A stretch of DNA of 64,000 nt from Prorocentrum cordatum. Taxonomy: Eukaryota > Sar > Dinophyceae > Prorocentrales > Prorocentraceae. The notes under the pieces are model-generated. The model had not been told where the DNA came from, did no database searches, and saw only the letters and a list, made by a program, of their open reading frames with translations. The DNA lies in the NCBI GenBank assembly GCA_963575745.1, contig CAUYUJ010014349.1:670881-734880 (forward strand), read 5' to 3'. The translations under genes and the position numbers were made by a program. Below are positions 43,501 to 55,142 of the stretch, piece by piece; position 1 is the first letter of the stretch, and every line of letters begins with the position of its first letter.

Positions 43501-46500
43501 TGACCAAATATTATTCTGAAGCCTGACCAAAAATTATTCCTCGAGCGGGCTCGAGGAATAATATTTGGTCAGGCTTCAGAATAATATTTGGTTCACCCCC
43601 CCGGAAGTGCACCTTCCAAGGCCCCCCTGGCGCCCCGAGGCTTCAGACGGACTGGCGGCGGCGGCCGGCCGCGCAGAATTTTTTGCCCGCGCCCGTCGGG
43701 GCCCGGAAGGCCGCCCGGAAGTTTCGTCGGGGAGGGGTGGGGAGGAAGGAACGGGGGGAGGAAGGCTTCCTCGGCCTCCTCATCCCCCTCCTTATCCGCC
43801 CTCGCCCGCCTCTTCTTCCTCCCCCCTCCTCCCTCCTCATCCGCCCCCTCCCCGTGCTCCCGCCTCCCCCGCCCCCCTCTTCTTCGTCCTCATCCGTCCC
43901 TCCCCCGTCGTTCTCCCCCTCCTCCCCGCCCCCACCTCTTTCCTCTGCCGCCCTCCACCATGGCCCATATCCTCCTCACCCTATCGCCCTCTTTCCTCGC
44001 CCTCTTCGTCCCTTTCCCCCTTCGTTGCCCTCCTCGCTTCGCCCATTTGCCAACCCCCCACTTGCCCGCTGCTCATCTCGCGCCCGCATTCGCCGCCCCC
44101 GACCGCTGGCGCCGAAGGAGGGCGCCGACGATCCCATGAAGACGATACTCCAGCAGCTCTGGCATCGCTTAGGGCCTGCAGATAAGCTCCGCTTCTCGCA
44201 GGGCGCGACCAGCTTGCATCGGGCGTGTGGGGGGGAGTTCACCGTGGGGACTGGCTGCAGTGGCACTGATGTTGCGGTCTTATCGTTGGTGGATTTCTTC
44301 GGTTTCGTGCGCGGCGAATGCGGGTTGGACATGACCGTCCAGCACAAATTCAGCTGCGAGAATGTTCCCTTTAAGCAGGACTTCTTGAAGTGGTTCTTTC
44401 CCACGGCCGCCCTCTTCCCCGACCTCAACCTGCTTAACTCTTCGATCACGACTGACGTGGATGACACGCCCCAGCGAATTCCACAGGTATTGATGTTCAC
44501 CTGCGGGATCGAATGTGATTCAATCAGCCCGTGCAACGTCCACAGGAGCGACAACCACGGGTGCGTGTCGAAGGAGGGCGACGACGCAGAGGAGCAGTCG
44601 AAAACAGGCGCCGCAGCTTTGGCGGTTTAAGATCTGCCGGGGCTCAGGGGCCCTGGGGGCGGGGAGGGGAGGTCGGTCGCGCAGCCAAGTCACTTGCAAG
44701 TCCCACCAGGGCCCAGGGGTCCAGATGGCGGCCCCGACAGGCAGCTGGATGATATTTTGTTTCGAACATGGGGGGGGGGGGGGCCAGGGCGGGATGCGGT
44801 GAAGGATTGGAGAAGGAGGGCGCTAGGATGTGGATGAGAGAGTGGGATGACGGAGGAGGGGGGCAAGTCAGGGGGAGGTCAAATGACGTTCCCATCCCCC
44901 CTCGCGCCCCCGCCCGCAGGCGGGACAGCCAGGGCATGCATGAGGTACATCGCCGCGCACCACCCGGCGGTGTTTATCATTGAGAACGTTAAGAATTTGT
45001 CGGTGAAGCCCTCTGACGGTGGCCCCAGCAATTTGGATTCAATCGTGGCATTGGCCAACGAAGCGGGCTATTTATGCACGCCGCTCGTGCTCGATGCTTT
45101 GGATTACGGCGTGCCTTCCAAGAGAGAGCGGTACTACGTGATCGGAGTGCGCATAGCAGATGAGAAGATCTCCCAGCTTGACGACGACTTCGAGGCGCCA
45201 GCCTGGCAGCGGGACATGGTGGACATGATCCACGCCATCGCCGGCATCGAAGGCTGCGCGGCGAAGTGCCCTTGCCCTTGCCCCCCCCCCCCTCCTCACC
45301 ATGCGGAGCCTTGGCTTTTGGGATCCCCGAGCCCCTCTTAGGCACTCGGGTTGGCCTCAGCCCCCCTTCCCCTCTTGCCTCGCCACTCCGCTTCGGGGCT
45401 CTGCCATTCCCCCTTTGGAGCCCTCGCTGACCCCTCTCCGTGAACCCTCTCGGGCGTTAGGCGCAGATCTCCAACCTGGCCCCCCGCGAGTGGTCGCTCC
45501 AGCGGCCCCCGGAACGGTTTGAGAGCGTCCCCGGAGTCGTCGCAGGTTGCCCTTTATCGGCGTTCTTGCTGTCGAACGACGACCCCGCGGTGGCGAGGAT
45601 GAACAGCGCCCGAAAGGAGGAGTCCGAGTCCAAGCCGAAGACGACGAAGAAGCCCAAGAAGGAGAAGGATAAGGAGGGGCCCAAGTACAGGTCCGACCAC
45701 ATGGACTACTACCTGCATGCACATATCGATTATCCTCCCACTTTTCCGGAGGAGTTCCTGGAGAAGGCAGCGGGGTTGCCTCAGCGGCCGAAGGAGTTGC
45801 TCTATCTCTGGGAATCAACTGAGGGGCCTGCCTCGGGGCTCAAGACCATAGACGTCTTGGACATGAACATGTCCAGCAGCTGGGGCAAGGTCCGCGAGAA
45901 CCGCACCGCGACGATCGTGAGCTCCTCTTTGATGTGGGCCCGGGGGGTCGGCACTTGCGGCAAGGTCACTCCCTTGGGGCGGGGGGCAGCAGGCGGGGGC
46001 GGATGCGTGGGGGGGGTGATGTGGGGATGTGTAGGAGGAGCCCTGCCAAGGTGAAGGACAAAGTTGTGGACAGGCTCTTATTCAGTCGGCTTTGCGGCTT
46101 CCAGGCGACGCCCCCATGACGCATCTGTTTTCTCTTCGGTTCTCGATTCTCGATCCCTCGCACCTTGCCTTCTCGACCCTCGCACTTCTCCCCCTCGCCT
46201 CTCGACCCATCGCTTCTCGCGCTCTGGATCCTCGCACCTCCTCCCCTCGAGCCCTCGCCCCTCGCCCCCCTCTTCCCTCGTTGCCGTCTCTCTCCTTCTT
46301 CGACTAGAAACGAGGACGGTCAGTTCGTCTTCGTATCCTCCTCTCCTTTCCCCTGCCCCGCATGCCGTCGCCGCGGTTGTCCTCGTCGTCGATTTCGTCG
46401 CCGTCGCCGTCGGTTGCTTCGCCGCTGCGCCCCGCCCTAGCCCTGGATGGCATTCAGGGGCCGTCGGAACAGGCGAGGAGTGCCTAGCTTTGCAGGGGTT

Positions 46501-47390
46501 CACGCATACGTTCCAGAAGCAGGCAGACAATTCGGGGTTCGGCGAGGAGTTCGGGCAGGACGAGTTGATGGACTTGGCGGGCAATGCCTTCTGCGGCGCT
46601 GTCCTCTTCGCTGTCTGGCTGGCGATCGTCGCCGCGGCCCCGTTGGCGGAAGCGGTGCGCCTGACTTCGGGTCGGAAGGCTGTCGTGGGCCTGGCAACTT
46701 GGGCGGTTCGCTCTTTCGCATCGCCTCCCCTCCTCGCCGACCCTGGGGCCCAGGGGCCGATCGAAACGCGTTCTCGGAGAGGGGTCGCGAGCGAGGAGGA
46801 GGAGAGGGCAGAGCCGAGGAGACGAGGGGTGGATGAGTTGAGCGGGACACCCTCCCTTCCCTACTCTCCCTCATCCTCGGCCCTCGGCCTTCCGCTTCGC
46901 CCTCCTCGCCCTCGTCACCTCGTCCTCCTCGCCCTGCCCCTCCTCTCGCCGCCCTTCCCCCCCTCTCGCCCTCTTCCTCCACCTTGTGATTCTTCTCGGC
47001 AGCCCCCTCAGTCCCTCGCCCGGGCCCGGGCCCCTCCTCGCCGCCGCGCTCTAGGACGAGATCGGCGTCGCGTCGCGCGAGGAGCAGGTCTACGTCAGCA
47101 GCAGCAGCAGCAGCAATTCAGATTCGGACGAGGTCATCGAGTCCGGCAGCGACGATGGCTCACGCGATGGCTCTCCTGACGGCGGGGGCGGTGGCGGCGG
47201 GGACGAGGACGGTGGCGGCGGGGACGAGGCCCCTTCCGTGATGTTTCGCGGCAAGGCGCATTTGTTCTTCACCATGCAGGCCTACCAGCAGATCTACGGA
47301 TCCATCAAGGAGGAGTTGAATCACGTCGCGCACACCCACGACGGCATCAAGGGCGTCTTCGTCCCAGACGCCGACGAGTGGGACGTCTGA
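40521..47390 (+). CDS. C5-cytosine DNA methyltransferase, complete, eight exons, 973 aa
   Basis: Exons: 40521-40736, 41391-42161, 42926-43048, 44118-44607, 44920-45252, 45546-45992, 46473-46678 and 47055-47390. All phases agree and the total (2922 nt) is divisible by three. Every donor is GC except one GA (43049). Domains: Lys/Ala-rich helix (1-72), Gln/Ala/Pro-rich linker with acidic end (73-329), a zinc-ribbon-like exon WQCSSC..VCNACG (330-370), then the catalytic domain: motif I VGTGCSGTD (413-421), acidic end of strand 2 SCEN (E451), motif IV CGIECDSIS (C503), motif VI IIENV (E555), motif VIII GVPSKRERYYVIG (R602, R604), LALQGF (about 800) and GNAF (about 830). The last exon is Ser/Asp/Gly-rich and ends DEWDV. 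It should transfer a methyl group from SAM to cytosine in DNA if active. The motif IV Pro is Glu here. Related enzymes are reported in dinoflagellate retroelements. Confidence 0.8.
40922..41096 (+). repeat. GGA microsatellites in the first intron of the methyltransferase gene
   Basis: Two runs, 40922-40967 and about 41015-41096, separated by GTTGTTTCAACGTGGCAAC, which is itself a short inverted repeat. Confidence 0.9.
42495..42685 (+). repeat. CCT/CTC microsatellite in the second intron of the methyltransferase gene
   Basis: Imperfect CTCCTC run in the intron 42162-42925. Confidence 0.9.
43315..43498 (+). repeat. GGCCCGGAAGGT 12-bp tandem repeat in an intron
   Basis: GGCCCGGAAGGT units repeated with variants from 43325 to 43405 and again from 43460 to 43498, separated by a GC-rich palindromic patch (GAGCGCGCCGGCGGCGCTCG). 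It directly abuts the long hairpin at 43501. Confidence 0.8.
43501..43595. repeat. 46-bp near-perfect hairpin inside a methyltransferase intron
   Basis: The left arm 43501-43546 and right arm 43549-43595 are complementary apart from one mismatch and one extra base, with only GG between them. The arms are AT-rich (ACCAAATATTATTC) in a GC-rich intron and each contains the word TGACCAAA.ATTATTC twice. Confidence 0.9.
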
Positions 47391-47399
47391 GGTAGGGAC

Positions 47400-47610
47400 C
47401 GCTCGCGCCGCGATTCCCTCGGGGTACGGGTTCTTGTCTTGAAGTTTTGAGGGCGGCTCCATAATGCACCACTTTGAAGTTCGAGGCTCACTTACCTGTC
47501 TTGAGGACGGCTTCCTGTTTTTAGGGCGGATTCTTGTCTTGAGGGCGGCTTTCTGTTTTGAGGGCGGCTTCCCTTGGAGGACGGGTTCCTGTCTTGAGGG
47601 CGGGGCCCCG
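47400..47610 (+). repeat. Degenerate 18-19-bp repeat after the methyltransferase stop
   Basis: Words like TTCTTGTCTTGAGGGCGGC recur with a period of 18-19 bases, best preserved at 47520-47605. It starts within about 35 bases of the stop codon. Confidence 0.6.
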
Positions 47611-47819
47611 CGCCCGCCTCGTTGCCGCCACTTGCTGTTCATGGCGAGCTCGTCGGGTCCGATCAGTCTTGCGCTTCATTGCCAAATGATCCCGTCGTTC
47701 CGCCTTGTTCCACGCTTCAGGCCTTGCCCAACCGCTGGCCCCAGATCCCCCGAGATCACCCGAGCGCGACTCCGACGAGAATGGTTCAACGTGGCCTCGT
47801 TGGCTTCGTGGGGCGCTCG

Positions 47820-47886
47820 TCCCCCTCCCTCCCTCCTCCCTCCCTCCCTTCTCGCTCCTCCCTCCCCCATCTCGGCCCCTCCCTCC

Positions 47887-47944
<58 letters not shown>

Positions 47945-47951
47945 TCTCTCA

Positions 47952-48033
<82 letters not shown>

Positions 48034-48115
48034 CCCTCCCTCCCTCCCCTCCCTCCCTCCCTCCCTCCCTCCCTCCTCCTCCCTCTCTTGCCCCTCCCTT
48101 CCCCCCTCTCCCCCC

Positions 48116-48158
<43 letters not shown>

Positions 48159-48159
48159 C

Positions 48160-48190
<31 letters not shown>

Positions 48191-48352
48191 TCTCTCTCTC
48201 TCTTCTCTCTCCTCTCTCTCTCTCTCTCTCTCCTCTCCTCTCTCTCTCTCTGCTCTCTCTCCTCTCTCTCTCTCTCCCCCTCCTCTCCCTCTCCCTCTCC
48301 CTCTCCCTCTCCCTCTCACCCCTCTCCCTCTCCCTCTCTCCCTCCCTCCTCC
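47820..48352 (+). repeat. Long CT/CCCT array
   Basis: More than 500 bases of CT repeats with CCCT and CCCCT interruptions. The long Ser-Leu frames over it are artefacts. Confidence 0.95.
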
Positions 48353-48497
48353 TCCCTGTGCGACGGCGGGGGCGGCTCCTGCAGCCAGCCAGTTGGTTCG
48401 CCCCCGCGCGAGGCTGCCCGGGGGCCCAGGGCCCAGGGCCTGGGGCGCGCTCCCCGCCGGAGCCCTGGCCGCCACTGGCCTGGGGCGCGCGGCCTCC

Positions 48498-48795
48498 ATG
48501 GCGAAGGGCAAGAAGGAGAAGAAACAGGACATGATTCAGAGTTGATTCCTCCTTACCACCCCCAGTCTCCACTCCTGCTTGCCATTGCCCCCTTGGGCCG
48601 CCCTCTGAGGACAAGATCAAGGGCAAGGACAAGGACAAGGACAAGGACAGGTCCAAGGAGGGCAAGGAGAAGAAGGAGAAGAAGGAGAAGAAAGAGCAGA
48701 AGGACGAGGTCGCGGACAAGAAGAAACGCACCAAGAAGGGGGAGGTCGCAGAGCAGGAGGAGGAGGTCGCGGACGACAAGGAGCGAAGGGCCTGA
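48498..48795 (+). CDS. Small Lys/Glu-rich protein, two exons, 71 aa
   Basis: Exon 1 is 48498-48527 (MAKGKKEKKQ) and exon 2 is 48610-48795 (DKIKGKDKDK..., stop TGA). The 82-bp intron has a GA donor (CAG|GACATG) and GAG|GACAAG acceptor, so AGGACA is repeated at both ends; both phases are 0. The protein is almost all Lys, Glu, Asp and Gln with an AAGGAC hexanucleotide repeat at the start of exon 2, so it should be a highly charged disordered or single-helix protein. It could be the tail of a longer gene whose earlier exons were missed upstream in the CT array. No family recognised. Confidence 0.4.
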
Positions 48796-49794
48796 CCCGC
48801 CCAAGGGCGGGTTGAAAGAGGACGGGCAGGGGTTGATGGGGAAACGGGGAGGACGGTTACGGCTACGGCTAAAGGGAGAAGGGGGAGGAGGAGGAGGAGG
48901 AGGAGGCGGAGGAGGAGGAGGGGGAGGAGGGTCAATGGATGGGGGTTGGTTACGCAAGGGGGAGGACCCTGAGGTTCCCCGTCATCAAAATTTGATGACA
49001 TAATTATGTTGCCCAAACGGTTGGTTAACATAACACGTGTTGGTTAACATCATATGTAAAGTTAACGCCGACACCAAATATGTGATGTGTTGTATGGTGT
49101 TGTATCTTCCATGTTGTATGTTATCTATTTGTGAAATATGTAATGCGTAGGATGTCAGATGCGGTGCGAGCAAGGTGTCGGGACACGTGGTGCAAAATAA
49201 GGGTGTCAGATGTCGTGCCGATGCCCAACGCGCGCTATTTCGTATCCGCAATGATTGCGCCACGGCTTGTTGAACGTTTCCCACTTCCTCTTGGGCATGT
49301 ACGCCCCAGGAAGGTGAGAGCACACGGCGCGTCGCGCGCCGTATGGTGAAACTCCGATTTCGCACGTTTGTTGAAGCCACTACTCCAGCGAGACGCGCGG
49401 ATTAAAACATAGGGACGCAGTTCGTTAGGGAAACGCGCACCGCGTTTAAAGTTTAAACAAAAAGTTAAGAGGAGAGGGGGAAGGGGGAGGAGGGGGCGCC
49501 CCCCTTCAGAGCCCCACGATCGTCGCGATGTAGCGGGCGAGGCAGGCGCTCCGCCCAACGCCCGCCGAGAGGGTGGCGGATCCGCTCCTGTTTCAGACTC
49601 TCTATTCTTCCTCCTTCTCCCTCTCCCGTCCTCTTCCTCCCCCCTCCCCTCCTCCTCCCTTCCTATGCCCTTTCTTCCCCATTCCCTATCTCTCATTTCC
49701 CCGTCCCCTCTCCCCCCTCCTCAGGCCCCCCTCCTCTCCCCTCTCACCGCCCGCCCCCCGGGCTCCCCCTCATTGGTTCGAGCTGTTTTCAGAT
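48796..49794. other. Intergenic region with an AT-richer island
   Basis: 48880-48930 is a GGA run. 48981-49140 is AT-rich for this window and holds a 9-bp-arm palindrome around 48981-48999 (GTCATCAAA facing TTTGATGAC) and three GTTAAC sites (49024, 49043, 49060), two within repeated TTGGTTAACAT. 49141-49560 is ordinary and 49600-49770 CCTCC-rich. No gene seen. Confidence 0.6.
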
Positions 49795-50110
49795 ATGGCG
49801 GAGGGGGCCCCCAAGCGAAAACCCCCCGCTCGCGTCGCGGGCAATAAAGACGTGGACGGGCTCGCGAAGTTGCTGGAACCGTGCATCTCCAAGCCCGAGT
49901 GGGTGAATTACACGACCGACTTGGACAAAGGGGCGCTCGACACGTCGGTGCCCCCGCACTCCTCCTCCTCCTCCTCCTTTTGCTGCTGCTGCCCATCCTC
50001 CTCCTCGCCAGCATCCTCATCACCCTCCTCGCATGCTCATCCGTACCCCCTCCTTCTCCCTCCTCCTCCTCCTCCTCCTCGTCGCCCTCCATATCCTCAT
50101 CCTCGCTCTC

Positions 50111-50193
<83 letters not shown>

Positions 50194-50654
50194 CTCGCTC
50201 CTCTCGCTCCTCCTCTCACTCATCCTCTCACTCCCCCTCGTACTCATCCTCTCAATCCTCGCTCCTCCTCTCACTCCTCCTCTCACCCCTCCTCGTCCGC
50301 CTCCCGCATCCTCGACTATCGCCATTCCCCTTCTTCTCTCCTCACGATCCTCTTACTCCCCCTCCTCTCCCTCTCTCTTCGTCGCCCCCATCCTTCCCCC
50401 CTCCGCCCTCCGCGGTGCTGGAGAAGAACCTCGCCCTGCTGAGGGCCGTCCGCCAGTTCGCCCCGAACGGCATCACCCCCAGCGCCGCGAAGGGCGCGTT
50501 CGAGCGGATCGGTCGCGAGAACGAGTCGAAGCCAGGCTGGAACTTGAGTCGCGATCTCGATGATTGGAGCGAGGACGCCAGCAGAATGCTACGCTGTATG
50601 ATGAAGCACGTTTCGAGTGCACTGACGAGGACTGGGCGCGCAAATCAAAGGGGC

Positions 50655-50686
<32 letters not shown>

Positions 50687-50695
50687 TGACGATGA

Positions 50696-50764
<69 letters not shown>

Positions 50765-53197
50765 TGATGACGACGAAAGAAGAGGGGGGGAGGAGGAGGG
50801 GGAGGAGGGGGAGGAGGAGGAGGAGGAGGAGGAGGATGGACGGCATGCACAGCCCCGCGAGGACGTCGATTCCGAAGTGGGTGAAGCCCTTCGCCGTCGA
50901 GGTCGCAGAGGGCGAGGGGGCGGCGCTGCAGGATGAGGAGGCGGCGGGGGAGGAGGAGGAGGAGGAGGCGGCCGAGCCGGACGGGCCCGCCGCCGACGAG
51001 GCCGAGCCGGCGCCGAAGGCCAAGGCGAAGGCAAAGGGGAAGGCCAAATCGAAAGCCAAAGCGAGGGCGCAGCAGGACGTGGGGCCCCCTCCTTGACCTC
51101 CCTTCATTCCTCATCATGTGCATCCCCGCCCCCTCCCCCTCCTCCTCCTCCTCATCCTCCTCCTCCTCCTGCCCCCCCTCCGTCGGCTCCTCAACCTCCC
51201 CCTCATATTCCTCGGCCGCTGCCAGCCGGACCCTTCTCGTCTTCATCCTCGTGAACCTCCTCCTCCTCCTCCCCCCCCTCCCCCACATCCCTCAGCTCGC
51301 AGCCTCGATGTTCCACTTGTCACTTCTGCTGAATCCATTCGCCAGACGCGCATCATATGCGATTTAGATGCGATTTAGATGCGATTTAGATGCATCTAAA
51401 TCGCGTCTAAGTCGCGTCGGATGCGCGTCTGGAGGATAGAATTCTGCAGAGGCGACGGGTGGATCGTCGACGCGGGTGCCCCGACGCGCGTTCCGCCGAG
51501 GACAGCGGCCTGACCGTCGAGCACCAGACCGAGACGCACGCCTTCGGCTACAGCCCCGAGACGAAGGCGCCGCTGGGACCAACTATTAAAAATAGTAAAG
51601 CGGGATGGGGAAGGAGGAGGAGGAGGATGCGGAGGATGAGAAGGATGGCAGGGGAAAGAAGGAGAGTGCGAGGAGGAACGCGAGGAGGGGGGGCGAGGAC
51701 GGGGGAGTGACAGGGAGGATAAGGAGGGAGGGCAATGCTGGACAGACGACGGAGATAATGAGGAAGGATAAGGAAAAAAACGATGGAAGGAAGGACGATG
51801 AGGGTGGAAAGGATCGAGGATGAGGAGAGGAAGTGTTCTAGCGGGGTCTTCTGCGGGCCAGCGCTCAGGCGCCCAGCAGCGGCCGCCACCTCCCCTCCCC
51901 TGCGGCGCAGATGCGGTCGCGGGGAGAGGGGGGGGAGGGGGGGGGCTGCAGGGAGGAGGATGCGGGTGGGGAGATGAGGGATTGATGACGGCGAACACGA
52001 GGAATGGGGTAAGGGCTAGAGGATGAGTGAAACAACGGGGACGGGTTCGGGAGGAGACTGTAGAGGGACGACGGAGATGGGGAGGAGGGAGCGGTTTTGT
52101 TAGCAGGGAGGAGGGAGTGGTCGTGGGCCGTGCGGGCGGGCCCCCCCCGCCAGACGGCCTGGCGGTGCTTGCTCAGCGACTGCCCGCCGACGCTGTCGAA
52201 GCTCGTCATCGTTCCTGCGATGGCGAACGAAAACAACCAGCTCGTGGCCACCTGGGCGGATGGCGAGAAGTGGGTGATCCATGACCGCCTCCGAGGCCAC
52301 GAGAGCCGCGCCCAGAAGAAGGGCGACACCATCCTCTTCGAGCGCGCAGCGAGCGACGCGGAGGTGAAGCTCCAGCTGCACATGGTGACGAACGGCGAGT
52401 CGAAGTTCCTGTCCATCTTCCACTGGCCCGCTGGCGAGAGGAAGCAGGTCGCGCAGCTCAAGCCACCGCCGAAGGACTTGAACGGCGCGGCAGAGTTCAT
52501 GAAGACCCTGGCGAAAAAATACGCAGACAAAGAAATCAACAAGGTGCAACTCGAGGTGGCCAAGAAGGAGTGGCTGGACGAGCTCAGGAAGGAAGATCAG
52601 GTCGTCTTGAAGCGGCCCGCCGCGATGGCCGCGTCCTCCGCCAAGCCGGCACCCCCGCCGACTGGCGGTGATTCGGCGGAGGCACACCCGCCGACTGGCG
52701 GTGATTCGGCGGGGGGTCGAGCGGTCGACGGGGCCGAGGAGGGCGGGGCCACGGGCGACGACGCGACGGACTCGCAGCAGCCGTCGCCCAAGCGTCGCAG
52801 GAGGAGTAAGCAGACGCCTGTGACCACACCGCTGCGCCCCGCGGCGAAGGAGGTGACCGCGGGCGAGAAGGAGCAGATCGTGAAGCCGGGCGTCGAGGGT
52901 GGCAGCGACGGGGGAGTGGCATCCGCGGCGTCGACGGCAGCGGGCGCCTCCGCGGCATCGCCATCAGCCAGCGCTCCCGCGGTGATCGCGCCCGCGGCGG
53001 CCCAGAGCAAGCCGCCGCACATGGGGTCCATCTTCAACCGCGGCCACGGCTACCAGCCGACCTACGGCATCCAGAACTTCGACTTCCAGCAGTTCATCGC
53101 CGCGGCCGCGGCGGGCGCCGCGCACGCGCAGCACCAGCGCGTGCTCCCGCAGATGCGCGGCCCGCCGTCCACGTCCATCCTCGACAGCATCTTCTAA
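49795..53197 (+). CDS. Five-exon gene of a dinoflagellate-type family, about 560 aa
   Basis: Exons: 49795-49947, 50415 (or 50424)-50629, 50862-51075, 51501-51566 and 52154-53197. Phases agree throughout. Donors are GT, GA (AG|GACTGG), GA (CAG|GACGTG) and GC (AAG|GCGCCG). The first half has KRKPPARVAGN, a helical segment AVRQFAPNGITPSAAKGAF, a Leu-rich helix ending in HVSSALTRTSIPKWVKPF and an acidic then Lys/Ala run. The tiny fourth exon joins to give HAFGYSPETKTAWR. Then comes a compact domain (VATWADGEKWVIHD to AKKEWLDELRKED). The C-terminus is disordered, with PPTGGDSA repeated twice, an RRRR patch and the end STSILDSIF. I remember this architecture from dinoflagellate proteomes as multi-copy; function unknown. 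The first intron lacks an obvious AG acceptor if exon 2 starts at 50415. Confidence 0.65.
50103..50192 (+). repeat. CT microsatellite in the first intron
   Basis: CT run with a few TA interruptions inside 49948-50414. Confidence 0.95.
50652..50834 (+). repeat. ACG and GGA microsatellites filling the second intron
   Basis: The intron 50630-50861 consists almost wholly of an ACG/ATG run (to 50776) followed by a GGA run. Confidence 0.95.
51323..51453. repeat. Palindromic element with ATTTAGATGC core, inside an intron
   Basis: Terminal inverted repeats of about 31 bp (ending GCCAGACGCGCAT on the left and, complemented, TCCAGACGCGCAT on the right) enclose three copies of GCGATTTAGAT and the palindrome TTTAGATGCATCTAAA. 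It lies in the intron 51076-51500. Confidence 0.85.
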
Positions 53198-53933
53198 TCG
53201 GAGTTCGGGCTGAACTGCGAGCGGCACGAGCTCTATGGCGGTGCTGCATGGGGGCCGTATCGCGAGCATGCGATTCGACATGTTCGGGGTTTCTTCAGGA
53301 AAAAGAGAAAAACAAAGACGCGTTCTGCATCGGCGATGCACGTTCACTCGATAGTGGATGCATCGGCGACGCATCGGAGGTTAATACATAGTCCGAGCTC
53401 TACGAGCGCTGGCCCTTGCGATGCGCCCCCCTCTCCCAGCCGCCCAACGCTTCCCCGCCCCTCCAGTTCGATCCAGAAACGACGAACTCTGCGAGCATCT
53501 CCAGGTCGGCCGTCAGCTCGGCGCCGCCTAGGCAGGGGGAGGTTCGCGCGGAAGGGAGAGGGGGCGCCGTTGCAAGCGCCGCGGGGTGCGGGGGACAGAC
53601 GGCGAGGGCGGGGAAGGAGGGCGATGGGCGAGGCAAGGGATGACCAGTGTTTCGAGCCGCGAGCCGCGTCCAGCCGCGGCGACGAGGATGGCCCCCGACG
53701 GCCAGTAAGTCTCCGAGCTCGACCCTCGACGAAAGCATGATTACCCAAAGCTGATGACCCAACCCTCCACGTACACAAACCATTAGACACATATGTAAGT
53801 TCGAAACAAACGCGCGGGTCATCCGTAGCACAACATGCCGAGTAAAGTTTACGGCAACGGCGGAGTGAGCACCGCCCTCCCACGAGACCCTTGGTTCACT
53901 CCGCTCGGCGCGGCACTCCTCCGCGGGGGCGCG
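53198..53933. other. Intergenic spacer
   Basis: Contains the near repeat ATCGGCGATGCACG and ATCGGCGACGCATCG (53330-53380) and GC-rich ordinary DNA. No supported gene, promoter or terminator motif. Confidence 0.5.
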
Positions 53934-54676
53934 ATGGCGACGCAGATCGAGCCGAGCCAGGGCACCGTGGCCGAGGATTCGCTGGCGGCGACGCAGACGG
54001 TCCCGAACAGCCAGCATCGTGGCGGCGCTGAGGGCGCCGAGGACGAGATTCCAGCTGAGCAGGAGAGCCCTGCAGAGAGCGTCGACACCATCGGCTTCCC
54101 CCGCGACGAGGACCACCGCGTCGAGAAGTTCCCAGGGTTCGACGAGAGCGCCGCCCCCGCCTCGTCCCAGGCGATCCTCGGCCCCAGCGCCGACGGCGGC
54201 ACGGGCGTCGCCGATGGCCGGGCCGCCGCGGCGTGCCACGCCAGCGACAGCGAGGGGGGCCAGTCCCTCCACGACGCCCAGACGTGCGGGCACATGGGCA
54301 TCCGCCCGCCATGTGGCGAGGACCGTCGGGTATTATAGTCCTTTCCTTTTCCTCCTCTCCTCCTCCACTCCTCGCCCCTGTCCCCCATCCTCGCCCTCCA
54401 CTTCGGCGGCAAACGACCCCGCCCATTTTTCCCGTATCATTTCTTGGGCTGCTTCCCCCGATCAGGATGCGCGCTCGATGCGACTTAGGTGAAGTCGAAT
54501 CGAGCGCGCAGCTGAATGGGGGGGGCGGTGACGAGACTGGCGGGGGCTCAGTCTCAGTCAGGACGTGACGCTGAGGCACGAGGAGGGGTGGGGGGCGGTC
54601 GAGCACCCGTCGAAGTGGACAGCGTGGAGGCACTTCTTGAAGGGCAGGGCCCCCAAGGCGACATCGTCGTCGTCGA

Positions 54677-54735
<59 letters not shown>

Positions 54736-54946
54736 GTCGTCGTCGTCGTCGTCGACGTCGGCCTCCTCGCACCTCCGCCTCCCCCCACTGACGCATCCTC
54801 CCCCTCCTCCTCCGCAGGGCTGGAGCGGCGACCCCGAGGGCCTCGACGACGAGATGAACAGGGCGCTCAGGGAGAGCAAGACCCAGCTCGAGGTGGAGAA
54901 CAAGGCGATAGTCGTCCGTCGCCGCCGCCGCCGCCGTCGTCGTCGT

Positions 54947-55011
<65 letters not shown>

Positions 55012-55091
55012 GCGTCGTCGTCGTCGTCGTCGTCGCGACTTGGACGCGATTTAGGCGCATCTAAATCGCATCTAAATCACGACGACGACGA

Positions 55092-55142
<51 letters not shown>

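Noticed and set aside
47622-49031. Several 300-430-codon Ser-Leu or Arg-Glu frames
   Set aside because: Produced by the CT array on both strands.
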